Source of the DNA: Cloacibacterium rupense
Lineage (GTDB): Bacteria > Bacteroidota > Bacteroidia > Flavobacteriales > Weeksellaceae
NCBI RefSeq assembly: GCF_014645495.1
Contig: NZ_BMLV01000006.1
Span: forward strand, 193,298-257,297
DNA: 64,000 nt
Direction of reading: 5' to 3'
Shown: piece after piece, positions 16,397 through 24,858 of the stretch
How the letters are laid out: every line of letters starts with the position of its first letter
How positions within the stretch are numbered: position 1 is the first letter of the stretch
Translations under genes and position numbers: made by a program
Notes under the pieces: generated by a model
The model's input: the letters and a program-made list of their open reading frames with translations, nothing else
Told to the model about the DNA's origin: nothing
Database searches by the model: none

Positions 16397-16972
16397 ATGA
16401 AGTTTATCAAAAAAATCATTGCAAAATTTGTTCTTTGGGTTTGGGGTTGGAAAATTGTTTTAGAAGGCCCTGCGAGCAATTTAGACCGTTGTATATTAGT
16501 AGTAGCACCACATACGGCGAATGAAGAATATATCTTAGGAAATCTTGCCTATTGGGTTCTTGACAAAAAGCTAAAAGTGATAATAAAAGATGCACACACC
16601 AAGGCTTGGTACGGATTTATCATCAAAGGACTTGGTGGAATAGGCATTGATCGTTCGCAGAGAAATAATTTAGTGAAATTTGTGGTTGATGAATTTAAGA
16701 AAGATGATTTTTCTCTAGTTATCACTCCTGAAGGAACCAGAAGTTGGGTGCCAAAATGGAGAAAAGGTTTTTATAATATGGCAATGGAAGCCAAAGTCCC
16801 AATTGTCTTAGCAGCAGGTGATTTCAAACACAAAACAATGTATCTTGGTAAGAAAATTTCAGTAGAAGAATTAGAAACAAGAAGTTTCGAAAGCATTATG
16901 CAAGAATTAGAAGAGTATTATAAAAAAATATCTGCCAAATATCCTGAAAAATGGAATCCTAAGATTTATTAG
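16397..16972 (+). CDS. PlsC-like 1-acylglycerol-3-phosphate acyltransferase
   Basis: A 191-residue acyltransferase of the PlsC/LPLAT superfamily. The catalytic block is VVAPHTANEEYILG near residues 34-47, where the usual H-x4-D appears as H-x4-E. The acceptor-binding motif is ITPEGTRSWVPKWRKGFYNMA near 113-133. An N-terminal hydrophobic stretch (IIAKFVLWVWGW) would sit at the inner membrane. Proteins of this short type transfer an acyl chain to lysophospholipids or glycerophosphate; the exact acceptor is unknown. The menaquinone genes follow on the same strand after 56 bases. The terminator directly upstream suggests special control. Confidence 0.8.
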   Translation: MKFIKKIIAKFVLWVWGWKIVLEGPASNLDRCILVVAPHTANEEYILGNLAYWVLDKKLKVIIKDAHTKAWYGFIIKGLGGIGIDRSQRNNLVKFVVDEFKKDDFSLVITPEGTRSWVPKWRKGFYNMAMEAKVPIVLAAGDFKHKTMYLGKKISVEELETRSFESIMQELEEYYKKISAKYPEKWNPKIY

Positions 16973-17028
16973 AATTTAGAAACTGCAGATTAATTTTAGA
17001 ATCTTAATTTTTGAATTTTTAATTGATT

Positions 17029-17454
17029 ATGACAAACACAGAAAAATTGACTTTACTTAATCAATGGAACAAAGACACTCTAATGGAAACTCTAAAAATC
17101 GTTTTCACAGAGTTAGGAGACGATTATCTGGTAGGAACAATGCCTGTGAACTCAAGAGTACATCAACCATTGAAAATGTTACATGGTGGTGCTAGTATTG
17201 CTTTTGCTGAAAGTTTAGGTTCTTGCTTATCAAACATTTTAGTTATTCCTGATGGTAAGGCTGCTATAGGTACTTCTATTAATGCCAACCATCTAAAAAG
17301 TAAAACTGAAGGAATAGTAACTGGAACTGCAAAAATCAAAAGAAAAGGTCAGACCTTACATTTTTTAGAAATTGAAATAAAAGACGAAAAAGCCAGTCTT
17401 ATTTGCCATTGTACCATGACAAACATGGTTATTAATCATACCATAGAAAAGTAA
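17029..17454 (+). CDS. PaaI-type hotdog thioesterase, probably DHNA-CoA thioesterase (MenI-like)
   Basis: A 141-residue hotdog-fold protein with the PaaI/YdiI signature: HQPLKMLHGGASIAFAESLGS at residues ~45-66, with the conserved His-Gly-Gly and catalytic Glu, then NANHLKSKTEGIVTGTAKIKRKGQTLHFLEIEI. In this position, with its stop overlapping the start of an isochorismate synthase gene (TAATG), it most likely hydrolyses 1,4-dihydroxy-2-naphthoyl-CoA in menaquinone synthesis. The family also includes phenylacetyl-CoA thioesterases, so the substrate rests on context. The ATG at 17029 is used; an in-frame TTG two codons earlier is not needed. Confidence 0.8.
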   Translation: MTNTEKLTLLNQWNKDTLMETLKIVFTELGDDYLVGTMPVNSRVHQPLKMLHGGASIAFAESLGSCLSNILVIPDGKAAIGTSINANHLKSKTEGIVTGTAKIKRKGQTLHFLEIEIKDEKASLICHCTMTNMVINHTIEK

Positions 17455-18428
17455 TGAAATTCATTTGCAGATTACCCTTTGCAGAAAATTTCATTTCTGC
17501 AAATCTTCAAAATTCTGGTGAAAATTTAGTAGAATTTACTAGTTTTTTAGGGGACAAAAAGCTAGAAATTAAAACACAAAGTTTAGAAACTTTAGATGCA
17601 AATGATTTTGAATTTTTTTTTAAAGAAACTCTCTCATTACCTGAGTCTAAAGGCCTAGAAAATTTCCCAAATCACGAAAATTACCTTCAAGAATTAGAAA
17701 AAGCCATAGAAACAATCAGAGAAAACTCTCTCGCCAAATTGGTGATTTCTAGGCCTATAAAAAAAGAAATATCTAATTTAAACCTTGAAGCTTCATTTAA
17801 GAATATTTGTGAAAAATATAACAACACACTCTCTTATCTCTTGATTACCGATGATGAAATTTGGATGGGAGCTACCCCTGAAATTTTAGGAAAATTCAAT
17901 AAAAAATCGGGAAATTTTTTCACTATGAGTTTGGCTGGAACTTTACCCCTTAACGAAGAATGGAGTGACAAAGAAATAGAAGAGCAAAAACCTGTAAGTG
18001 ATTATATTTTAGACAAACTAAAGCGGTTTTCTAGTGAAGTAAAAGTTTCTGAAACCTACACACATACCAGCGGAAATATAAAACACTTAAGAACCGATTT
18101 CTCAGCAGAGTTAGAAATAGAAAATCTAGAAAATCTAATCAAAGAACTGCACCCTACTCCTGCCGTTTGTGGTATACCTAAAAATTTCTGTAAACAAAAA
18201 ATCATGGAGATAGAAAATTACAACAGAGAGTTCTATGCAGGATATATAAAAATAGAAACTGAAGAAGACATCTATTATTTCGTAAATTTAAGGTGTGCCA
18301 AAATCTTCAACAATTGTATCATAGCATTTGCTGGAGGAGGTATCACCACAAAGAGTAATCTAGAAAAGGAATGGCAAGAAACAGAACTTAAATCTCAGGC
18401 CATTCTAAATCATCTTATCTATAATTAG
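17454..18428 (+). CDS. menF: Isochorismate synthase
   Basis: A 324-residue chorismate-utilising enzyme. Family motifs run along the C-terminal two thirds: LAKLVISRPIKKE, WMGATPEILGKF, MSLAGTLPL, LHPTPAVCGIP, REFYAGYIKI and VNLRCAKI...AFAGGGITTKSNLEKEWQET. These include the Mg-binding Glu residues and the Lys/Glu acid-base pair of MenF/EntC-type enzymes. It converts chorismate to isochorismate, the entry step of menaquinone synthesis. It is shorter than E. coli MenF, as is usual in Bacteroidota. The adjacent thioesterase acts later in the same pathway. Salicylate or siderophore roles are less likely given that neighbour. Confidence 0.85.
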   Translation: MKFICRLPFAENFISANLQNSGENLVEFTSFLGDKKLEIKTQSLETLDANDFEFFFKETLSLPESKGLENFPNHENYLQELEKAIETIRENSLAKLVISRPIKKEISNLNLEASFKNICEKYNNTLSYLLITDDEIWMGATPEILGKFNKKSGNFFTMSLAGTLPLNEEWSDKEIEEQKPVSDYILDKLKRFSSEVKVSETYTHTSGNIKHLRTDFSAELEIENLENLIKELHPTPAVCGIPKNFCKQKIMEIENYNREFYAGYIKIETEEDIYYFVNLRCAKIFNNCIIAFAGGGITTKSNLEKEWQETELKSQAILNHLIYN

Positions 18429-18433
18429 AAATT

Positions 18434-18628
18434 TTACTTTTTCTCAGATAATTTTCTCCATGTATTCATTACAAAAGTAACCAAAAGGCCTACAATTGCG
18501 GCTACTATAGAAAATAAAAACTTATTATTTTCTTGATGTAAAATCCCCAGATTCCAATCTACAGCATATATATTAATGGCAATAAATAGAATGAATAATA
18601 CTAAAAAAACTTTATAAAAGGTTGTCAT
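18434..18628 (-). CDS. Small two-helix membrane protein
   Basis: A 64-residue protein with two hydrophobic helices (FYKVFLVLFILFIAINIYAV and FLFSIVAAIVGLLVTFVMNTW) and a basic end. It lies between converging menF and the MarC gene and ends 6 bases from menF. Function unknown. Confidence 0.65.
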   Translation of the reverse strand: MTTFYKVFLVLFILFIAINIYAVDWNLGILHQENNKFLFSIVAAIVGLLVTFVMNTWRKLSEKK

Positions 18629-18664
18629 AATGAATACTTTTTGAGATTTAAAATTTTAATGCTT

Positions 18665-19261
18665 TTAAAAATGAACATAATTAGAAAATAACTGGGCAAA
18701 ATTAGCAGTAAATAATTTAATAGAAATAGCTAAAAGAATAATTCCGAAAACTTTTTTTAGAATCATTAGAGACGCATCACCTATTTTTTCTTCAATGAAA
18801 TTAGCAGATTTCAAAACGATATATACTAATATAGTATTAAGTAAAATCCCTAAAATAATATTCACTACATGAAACTCTGCTCTTAGTGAGAGTGTAGTAG
18901 TCAGGGTTCCTGCACCTGCAACCAAAGGAAAAGCAATAGGAACAATAGATGCTGCTTTTACATTTTCAACTTTGTGAATTTCTATTCCCAAAATCATTTC
19001 TAATGCGATAATAAAAATAACTAACGCCCCTGCTATGGCAAATGAGTTGACATCTATCCCAATAAATTTCAGCATTTTATCTCCTAAGAAAAGAAACACA
19101 ATCATCAATCCACCAGATACTATAGAAGCCCTTTCAGAATCTATGTGTCCGAATTGTTTTCTAAGGCTTACAATAATAGGCACTGAACCTAGAATGTCTA
19201 TTACCGCAAATAAAACCATAAAACTGGTCATTGTTTCTTTTATAGAAAAAGCTTCAAGCAT
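18665..19261 (-). CDS. MarC-family (UPF0056) integral membrane protein
   Basis: A 198-residue protein with about six hydrophobic segments and the MarC family pattern: FAVIDILGSVPIIVSL near the N-terminus, MLGIEIHKVENVKAASIVPIAFPLVAGAGTLTT in the middle, and a C-terminal helix KVFGIILLAISIKLF. Members were once linked to multiple antibiotic resistance, but the biochemical role is not established. A TATTTTTG promoter box (19283-19290) lies 21 bases upstream of the ATG, so it is a separate unit from the Bat genes. Confidence 0.88.
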   Translation of the reverse strand: MLEAFSIKETMTSFMVLFAVIDILGSVPIIVSLRKQFGHIDSERASIVSGGLMIVFLFLGDKMLKFIGIDVNSFAIAGALVIFIIALEMILGIEIHKVENVKAASIVPIAFPLVAGAGTLTTTLSLRAEFHVVNIILGILLNTILVYIVLKSANFIEEKIGDASLMILKKVFGIILLAISIKLFTANFAQLFSNYVHF

Positions 19262-19282
19262 AATTATTTTTTATTAATTCTG

Positions 19283-19290
19283 CAAAAATA
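19283..19290 (-). promoter_or_regulatory. Putative -7 box of the MarC-family gene
   Basis: The minus strand reads TATTTTTG, an exact TAnnTTTG match close upstream of the start at 19261. Confidence 0.4.
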
Positions 19291-19304
19291 TGAATAATTT
19301 TTTA

Positions 19305-21029
19305 TTAATTCACAATTTCAGAATAAATCTTAATAATACGATCATATAGCTCATCTATATGCTCTTGGTCATGTATTGGAGCGTACTTTTCTATCGACAT
19401 TAATCTTTGAAGGTCTTTAAATTCCTCTAGAAATTGCCTTCCTTGGGTATTTTGTAAAAAAGTTTTGAGATTTACTTTATTCCTATTTTCAACATACAAT
19501 TCTACATCGTGATGTAGTTCTTCATAAATTTTAAAGAATTCTGAAAAATCATTGTTGTTTTTTATAGTTTTCAAATATTCAAAATGAACAGAAAAATCAG
19601 ATTTCATTTCTTTTTTTAATTTTTCTTCTTCCTCAGCTATTGTTGTAATAGGCTTCAATGGTAGATCTGCCAATTCTGCTTTCTGTCTTCTTTTATTAAT
19701 AATATAATATAATATGAATGCACCACCCAAAAATAGTGCTAAGTTTAATAATAAATTAATCCAATTGAATGAATAACTCATAGAGTTACTCTTCTTCTCC
19801 ACTACAGGAAGCGGGACTGTTTCTATTACATTTTTAGTATAATCATCTACAACGTCTAGTGTAGACTTTTGCTCAGCAATTTGTTCAGGGGTTAAGACAT
19901 CTAATTTTAAGGTTCTAATTCCTAAGTCTATGTATTTTTTCAGAATAGGATCAAAGAAAGAAAAACGCTCTAAATCTATAGAAATTTGACCTTCTTTTTT
20001 AGGAATTAAAATATAGTTAGCCGCAACTACTCCTTTTACTCCATTCTTATTGGTCATTAATTTAGTAGTAATTTTAGGTTTAAAAAAACTATACTCTGCA
20101 GACTCTATAAGTTTTGGTAGTTTTTCTACGTCTAGATTTCCTTGTCCTGCAATTTTCACTAAAACATTGATTGGCTTATTTATTTCAACTTTTTGTAGCT
20201 TATTTAGAGTTTGGATACTTACATCAAAATTACCTACGGCATTTTTAAAACCTTCTGGCGAACCTTCTGGTAAATTTTTAACACTGAGTTTTACTTTATT
20301 AGATACAATTTTATTCAAATCTGAATTTTTAACCATAGCAGAGACAGGCTCTATTTCTACATTACCTGCTTTTTCTGGAAAAATAACAAAAGTTGCAATC
20401 ACTTGTGAAGAGTATTCTCCTTCTTCCTCGGTTTCAATATCTAATTTCTTGTAACTGATAGGTCTTATAACCGCATTTTCCTGAGTCGAAAATTTTATAT
20501 TTTCTAATTTCCTAAAATTATCAAAATTCTTACTATAGGCTCTTAAAACAGCTATTGTAGGTTGGTTTTCATAGACAGTTTTGTCTTCTACTTCTAGATT
20601 TAAAAATACATCTTTGGCTAGATAATCTGCCTCTACATTTTTAAAATTTTCTTTTATATTAATATCAAATGGTTCTGATTTATATATTTTCCCATTCACG
20701 GTAAGCAATGCTGAACCTATCTTTACCTTACCTGAAACTTTTGGCATTAAGTAGAATTGGTAAACAATTTGATTAACTCTTATTCCTCTTTTTTGGTCGA
20801 TAAATGTGTTTTGTTCTGAAGCATTACCTACTACATCGAATTTTGACATGTCCATCAACTGCAAAGGAGTTTGCTGAATCATATTTTCACCCACAACTTC
20901 TTGTACTATGGTAAGAACTATAGGTTCATTCATTTTAGCATCCTTCACATTTACATCTGTCATAAGGGTAACTTGTCCGTAAGAAATTACGGAAAAAAGA
21001 AGATAGAATATGTATTGTAAATTCTTCAT
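19305..21029 (-). CDS. batD: BatD-family protein
   Basis: A 574-residue envelope protein: signal peptide (residues 1-19, ending SYGQ), then several beta-sandwich-like repeats with the BatD pattern (MNEPIVLTIVQEVVGENMIQQTPLQL, QVIATFVIFPEKAGNVEI). One transmembrane helix lies near 433-455 (NWINLLLNLALFLGGAFILYYII), followed by a cytosolic helical tail. BatD works with BatA/B/C in the Bat (Bacteroides aerotolerance) system, whose molecular function is unsettled. It is the last gene of the cluster, 3 bases after the TPR gene. Confidence 0.88.
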   Translation of the reverse strand: MKNLQYIFYLLFSVISYGQVTLMTDVNVKDAKMNEPIVLTIVQEVVGENMIQQTPLQLMDMSKFDVVGNASEQNTFIDQKRGIRVNQIVYQFYLMPKVSGKVKIGSALLTVNGKIYKSEPFDINIKENFKNVEADYLAKDVFLNLEVEDKTVYENQPTIAVLRAYSKNFDNFRKLENIKFSTQENAVIRPISYKKLDIETEEEGEYSSQVIATFVIFPEKAGNVEIEPVSAMVKNSDLNKIVSNKVKLSVKNLPEGSPEGFKNAVGNFDVSIQTLNKLQKVEINKPINVLVKIAGQGNLDVEKLPKLIESAEYSFFKPKITTKLMTNKNGVKGVVAANYILIPKKEGQISIDLERFSFFDPILKKYIDLGIRTLKLDVLTPEQIAEQKSTLDVVDDYTKNVIETVPLPVVEKKSNSMSYSFNWINLLLNLALFLGGAFILYYIINKRRQKAELADLPLKPITTIAEEEEKLKKEMKSDFSVHFEYLKTIKNNNDFSEFFKIYEELHHDVELYVENRNKVNLKTFLQNTQGRQFLEEFKDLQRLMSIEKYAPIHDQEHIDELYDRIIKIYSEIVN

Positions 21030-21032
21030 CTG

Positions 21033-21809
21033 TTACCAATCTTTTTCATTGCTTTCGGGGATTGAATAAGCATTTTTGTTAAGCAACTTTCTAGCTGTTT
21101 CCTTTTCCTGATTAGCACTTCTTTCTAGGATTAATTTTTGTAAATCTTTAGGAATTTTATTTTCCAGATTCTGTGGACTATTTTTTTCAGATTGATTGGG
21201 CAATTTCCCTTGGTTACCTATTCCTTTTTTTTGGTTTCCTTGGTTACCACTTTCTTGATTTTTAGAAGTATTATTTTTATCAGTTTGGTCTTTATTATCT
21301 CCTTCTTTATTAGATTGATCTTGGTTTTTTTGTTCTTGGTTATTTTGGTTATTCTGCTGCTGCTTATTTTCTTTTTGGTCTTTTTTCTTTTTGGCAATCT
21401 GCAAATTCTTTAGAATCGCTTTATTATTTGGATCATATTTCAAGGCATTTTTATAAGAATTTACGGCTTGCTCTGTATTGCCATTTTGCAGATAAGTGTT
21501 TCCTAAATTATACAATGAAGCTGCTTTTTCGTCTGGATTATTGGTAAGTTTCTGCGCTTTCTGGTATTCTGCAGCTGCTTGGTCGTACATTTTATTCTTA
21601 TAGAGAGAATTTCCCAAATTGTAATGAGCTCCGAAATCATTGTTCTTTTGTTTTACGGCATCCATAAATACAGAAGAGGCTTCGTCATATTTTCTCTTGT
21701 CGAAGCTACGGTTACCTTTGTAGATTAAGGTGTTAAAAGTTTCTTGGGCGTACACGCTCAATACCCCAAGAAAAAGAAACATAATATATGTAATATACTT
21801 TTTCAACAT
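21033..21809 (-). CDS. batC: BatC-type TPR protein
   Basis: A 258-residue exported protein. A signal peptide (1-21, ending VYAQ) is followed by TPR repeats at about 27-130 (AHYNLGNSLYKNKMYDQAAAEYQKA, SLYNLGNTYLQNGNTEQAVNSYKNALKYDPNN). A low-complexity Gln/Asn/Lys tract covers ~140-205, then a short helical end. TPRs suggest it scaffolds the BatA/BatB/BatD complex at the membrane. The repetitive CAA/AAT-rich tract is a candidate for length variation between strains. Confidence 0.85.
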   Translation of the reverse strand: MLKKYITYIMFLFLGVLSVYAQETFNTLIYKGNRSFDKRKYDEASSVFMDAVKQKNNDFGAHYNLGNSLYKNKMYDQAAAEYQKAQKLTNNPDEKAASLYNLGNTYLQNGNTEQAVNSYKNALKYDPNNKAILKNLQIAKKKKDQKENKQQQNNQNNQEQKNQDQSNKEGDNKDQTDKNNTSKNQESGNQGNQKKGIGNQGKLPNQSEKNSPQNLENKIPKDLQKLILERSANQEKETARKLLNKNAYSIPESNEKDW

Positions 21810-21933
21810 CTGTCGTACAAAAATATTGCTTTAAATGTTAAGAACGATAGTATTAAATGTTAAATTAATGATAAAAAAATACATTTACAAATTGAGAAAT
21901 ATTATCAATTAAAATTTAGCTTTAAGATTAATG

Positions 21934-22941
21934 TTAAACATTTAAATCTCTTTTTGGATTAAAGAGAAAAATAAGCACAAATAAAAACATAGAAAGTCCC
22001 AAAAACCATTGATAATAATGTACAGCTGATTGAGTATTTATTATAGCCTGCGCGCTACCTTTCTGATTTTGTAAAGCGTTTACCGTTTTTGAAACAGAAT
22101 CCATTAGATTATTGCCATCTAAATATTCACCACCTGTATCATAAGCTAAGGCCATTAAGGCTTCCGTTTGTCTTTTGGTAATAACGGTTTCACCACTGAC
22201 ATCTGTTTTATACCCCATCAATTGACCATAAATATACATTGGAATTGGGGCACCATCTTCTGTGCCTATTCCTATGGTATTGATAATAATTCCTTGGTCA
22301 TTTGCTTCTTTTATAGCACTTTTTTCATTTCCTTCATTATCTTCACCATCACTAATCAAAACTATTTTTCTAGACCCTTTGGGAATATTTTTAAATTTTT
22401 CAGTGGCTGTTTCTATTGCTTTTAGAAAATCTGTCCCTTGCCTTCTGACAATACTTGTTTCTATAGCATCTATATAAGTATCTGCTGCGGTATAATCAGT
22501 TGTAATAGGCATGATAGACTGTGCTTCTCCTGCAAAAACCACAATTCCTACTTTATCATCTTTCATTTGCAACAAACAATTCTTCAATATATTTTTAGCT
22601 TGTTGCAATCTAGATGGTTCTATATCCTCAGCATTCATAGAATTAGAAACATCTAAAACAAAAATTACAGAATTTACTTTTTGTTGCACCTTCATTTCTT
22701 CTTTTCCGCTCAAGAAATCTACCATTGCCAAAATCAAAAATAAAAAACCTAATAAATACAAAGCAGGAAATATCTTTGAAAAAGTAGTATCTTTTGAATA
22801 AAGTGCTGAGTGAAATTTATTTTCTGCAAAGATATTCTTTCTTTGCTTTTTCCATTTCTTAAAATCAAAAATAAGAATTGCTACTACAGGTAAAAGTAGC
22901 AATAAAAAGAGATACCAATAATTTCCTAAACTAAACTCCAT
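21934..22941 (-). CDS. batB: BatB, VWA-domain membrane protein
   Basis: A 335-residue protein. Two N-terminal membrane helices (residues ~8-25 and ~60-78) flank a short loop. A von Willebrand A domain at ~90-290 carries the MIDAS start DVSNSMNAEDIEPSR, a TD pair (PITTDYTAAD) and ISDGEDNEG. One C-terminal helix (WFLGLSMFLFVLIFLFNP) follows. The VWA domain faces the periplasm. It is paired with BatA 11 bases upstream, and the two VWA proteins probably assemble together. Confidence 0.9.
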   Translation of the reverse strand: MEFSLGNYWYLFLLLLLPVVAILIFDFKKWKKQRKNIFAENKFHSALYSKDTTFSKIFPALYLLGFLFLILAMVDFLSGKEEMKVQQKVNSVIFVLDVSNSMNAEDIEPSRLQQAKNILKNCLLQMKDDKVGIVVFAGEAQSIMPITTDYTAADTYIDAIETSIVRRQGTDFLKAIETATEKFKNIPKGSRKIVLISDGEDNEGNEKSAIKEANDQGIIINTIGIGTEDGAPIPMYIYGQLMGYKTDVSGETVITKRQTEALMALAYDTGGEYLDGNNLMDSVSKTVNALQNQKGSAQAIINTQSAVHYYQWFLGLSMFLFVLIFLFNPKRDLNV

Positions 22942-22952
22942 GCTCTTTATAC

Positions 22953-23936
22953 TTAATTAAAAATTCTAAAAAATCTCCATCTCATTACAGCATCAATCAA
23001 TAAAAACAACAAAGAAATCCAAAGAAAAACTCTGAAATATTCATCATAATTATATATTTTATCGCTTTTAATTTTTGATTTTTCTAGTGAATCTATTTCA
23101 TTATAAATATTCTTCAAGCTTTCGTTAGTCGTGGCTCTGTAATATTTACCGCCCGTAATATTGGCAATCTCAGAAAGTGTAGCTTCGTCTATTTCTACTT
23201 TTTGTTCTTCAAAACTAATTCCAAAAACATCAATTACCGGAAAAAGTGCATAACCATTAGTTCCTATTCCTATATTATAAACTTTAATGCCATAACCTTT
23301 GGCTAATTCGCCAGCAATTTGTGGAGGCATAGCATTGGGTACGGTATTTACACCATCAGTCATCAGAATTATGATTTTATTTTTAGACTTGCTATTTTTA
23401 AGGTGATTTACTGCTACAGAAAGCCCTTCACCTATGGCAGTTCCAGACAAATCTAAACTAGGGTTAATTTCATTAATTTCGTCTAAAATGACTTGATGAT
23501 CAGAAGTGAGCGGAACCTTAGTAATAGCTTCTCCCCAATATTCTACCAAACCGATTCTGTCTGATGTTCTTTTCTTAACAAAATCTTTAGCTATCCCTTT
23601 CAGTGCTGTAATTCTATCAGGTTCTAAATCTTTTGCCAACATACTTGGCGAAATATCTACCGCCAAAAATATATCTACCCCTTTTTTTTCGTCTCGGTCT
23701 TCAATTATTGTAAAAGTTCTTGGTCTAGAAATAGCTAAGATAAAACCTGAAAGTATGATATATTTGCTAATAGTAAGGAATTTCTGAACCAGACTGAAAT
23801 TGCCTGCAACCATCATGTTTTTTGTAGTAGGGACATTAATTCCCTGCTTTTTTTTCTTCACAAAATCTCTGATGACCAAAGGAATGAAAAGTAAAAAAAG
23901 TGCTAAAAAATAAGGATTGTGAAATTCAAAATTCAT
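22953..23936 (-). CDS. batA: BatA, VWA-domain membrane protein
   Basis: A 327-residue paralogue of BatB. An N-terminal helix (PYFLALFLLFIPLVIRDFV) and a second at ~52-68 are followed by a VWA domain with the MIDAS start DISPSMLAKDLEPDR, PLTSDHQ and LMTDGVN. A C-terminal helix (VFLWISLLFLLIDAVMRW) ends the protein. The start codon overlaps no other gene and follows the preceding stop by 1 base, so translation is probably coupled. Role as for BatB. Confidence 0.9.
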   Translation of the reverse strand: MNFEFHNPYFLALFLLFIPLVIRDFVKKKKQGINVPTTKNMMVAGNFSLVQKFLTISKYIILSGFILAISRPRTFTIIEDRDEKKGVDIFLAVDISPSMLAKDLEPDRITALKGIAKDFVKKRTSDRIGLVEYWGEAITKVPLTSDHQVILDEINEINPSLDLSGTAIGEGLSVAVNHLKNSKSKNKIIILMTDGVNTVPNAMPPQIAGELAKGYGIKVYNIGIGTNGYALFPVIDVFGISFEEQKVEIDEATLSEIANITGGKYYRATTNESLKNIYNEIDSLEKSKIKSDKIYNYDEYFRVFLWISLLFLLIDAVMRWRFFRIFN

Positions 23937-23937
23937 G

Positions 23938-24849
23938 TTAATGGACTTCTCTTAAATGTTCTGCTTCTATATCTACTGTCGAGCGTTCTACAAAATCATA
24001 GATTTCTCTGAAATCTTTCTCCATCAATTCTTTGGTTGGGAAAGTTTTAGCAAATTTCACCAAATCTCCTCTCAAAAATATTTCCTCTACTACTTTTTCG
24101 TTTTCCGAAGAAATTTTATTGGTATGTTTCATCAAGTCTATCAAATCATCTGTCAACAAAACATCTGCAGGAATATGATATTGCTGAGTGAGAAATGCTC
24201 TGGTAATGTCTATTAATTCTACATAAAACAATCTATAATTACCATTTTCTGCATATCTTTTCTTTTCGAGATTTTTCAATTCAAGTAATGTTTTATGAAT
24301 CGGAAATTCCTCCTTTCTATTTCTACGAAAAACTCCATTTTTAAACATTCCTAAAAACACAAAAAGTAGAGCAATAACCACTAATGCACCCATGAAATGC
24401 CATTTAAAAGTCTCCCAATAATCTTTCCAACCAAGTTCTACTTCTTTATTATTCATAATATCATTAGGTTGATCGTCTGCATTTACAGGATTATAAACCG
24501 ATACTTCATAAGGAATAGTTTTCAATACCTCTCCATTAATAGAGAATTCTAGAGGTGGAATTGTAAATTTGCCCTCATCAAAAATTTGAAACTCTATTGT
24601 TCTGCTGTAATTGTCAAAAGTTTTAGAAATATCATCTTTTGTTTCTTCAAAATGAAAAGGCAACAATTCATTTTTAGGCATCGAAATCACATCTCTACCC
24701 TTTAGATTATTTACAGATACTCTAAACGTAACCTTTTCTCCTAAAGCAATTTTGTCTTTAGAAAGATTAGAAGAAAGTGTCTGCCCAAAAGCCAAAACAC
24801 TCAATAAGAAAAAGAAAAATATTTTTATTTTTTTTGAAATCTTCTTCAT
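23938..24849 (-). CDS. Bat-cluster membrane protein, BatD-like N-terminus
   Basis: A 303-residue protein regularly found between the DUF58 and BatA genes in Bacteroidota. It has a signal peptide (ending LAFGQ near 23), a periplasmic beta domain (KIALGEKVTFRVSVNNLKG) resembling the start of BatD, a transmembrane helix near 152-170 (FMGALVVIALLFVFLGMF), and a cytosolic helical domain to the end. It probably bridges the periplasmic Bat parts to the cytosolic MoxR/DUF58 proteins. That role is inferred from topology and position only. Confidence 0.7.
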   Translation of the reverse strand: MKKISKKIKIFFFFLLSVLAFGQTLSSNLSKDKIALGEKVTFRVSVNNLKGRDVISMPKNELLPFHFEETKDDISKTFDNYSRTIEFQIFDEGKFTIPPLEFSINGEVLKTIPYEVSVYNPVNADDQPNDIMNNKEVELGWKDYWETFKWHFMGALVVIALLFVFLGMFKNGVFRRNRKEEFPIHKTLLELKNLEKKRYAENGNYRLFYVELIDITRAFLTQQYHIPADVLLTDDLIDLMKHTNKISSENEKVVEEIFLRGDLVKFAKTFPTKELMEKDFREIYDFVERSTVDIEAEHLREVH

Positions 24850-24858
24850 TTAATTCAA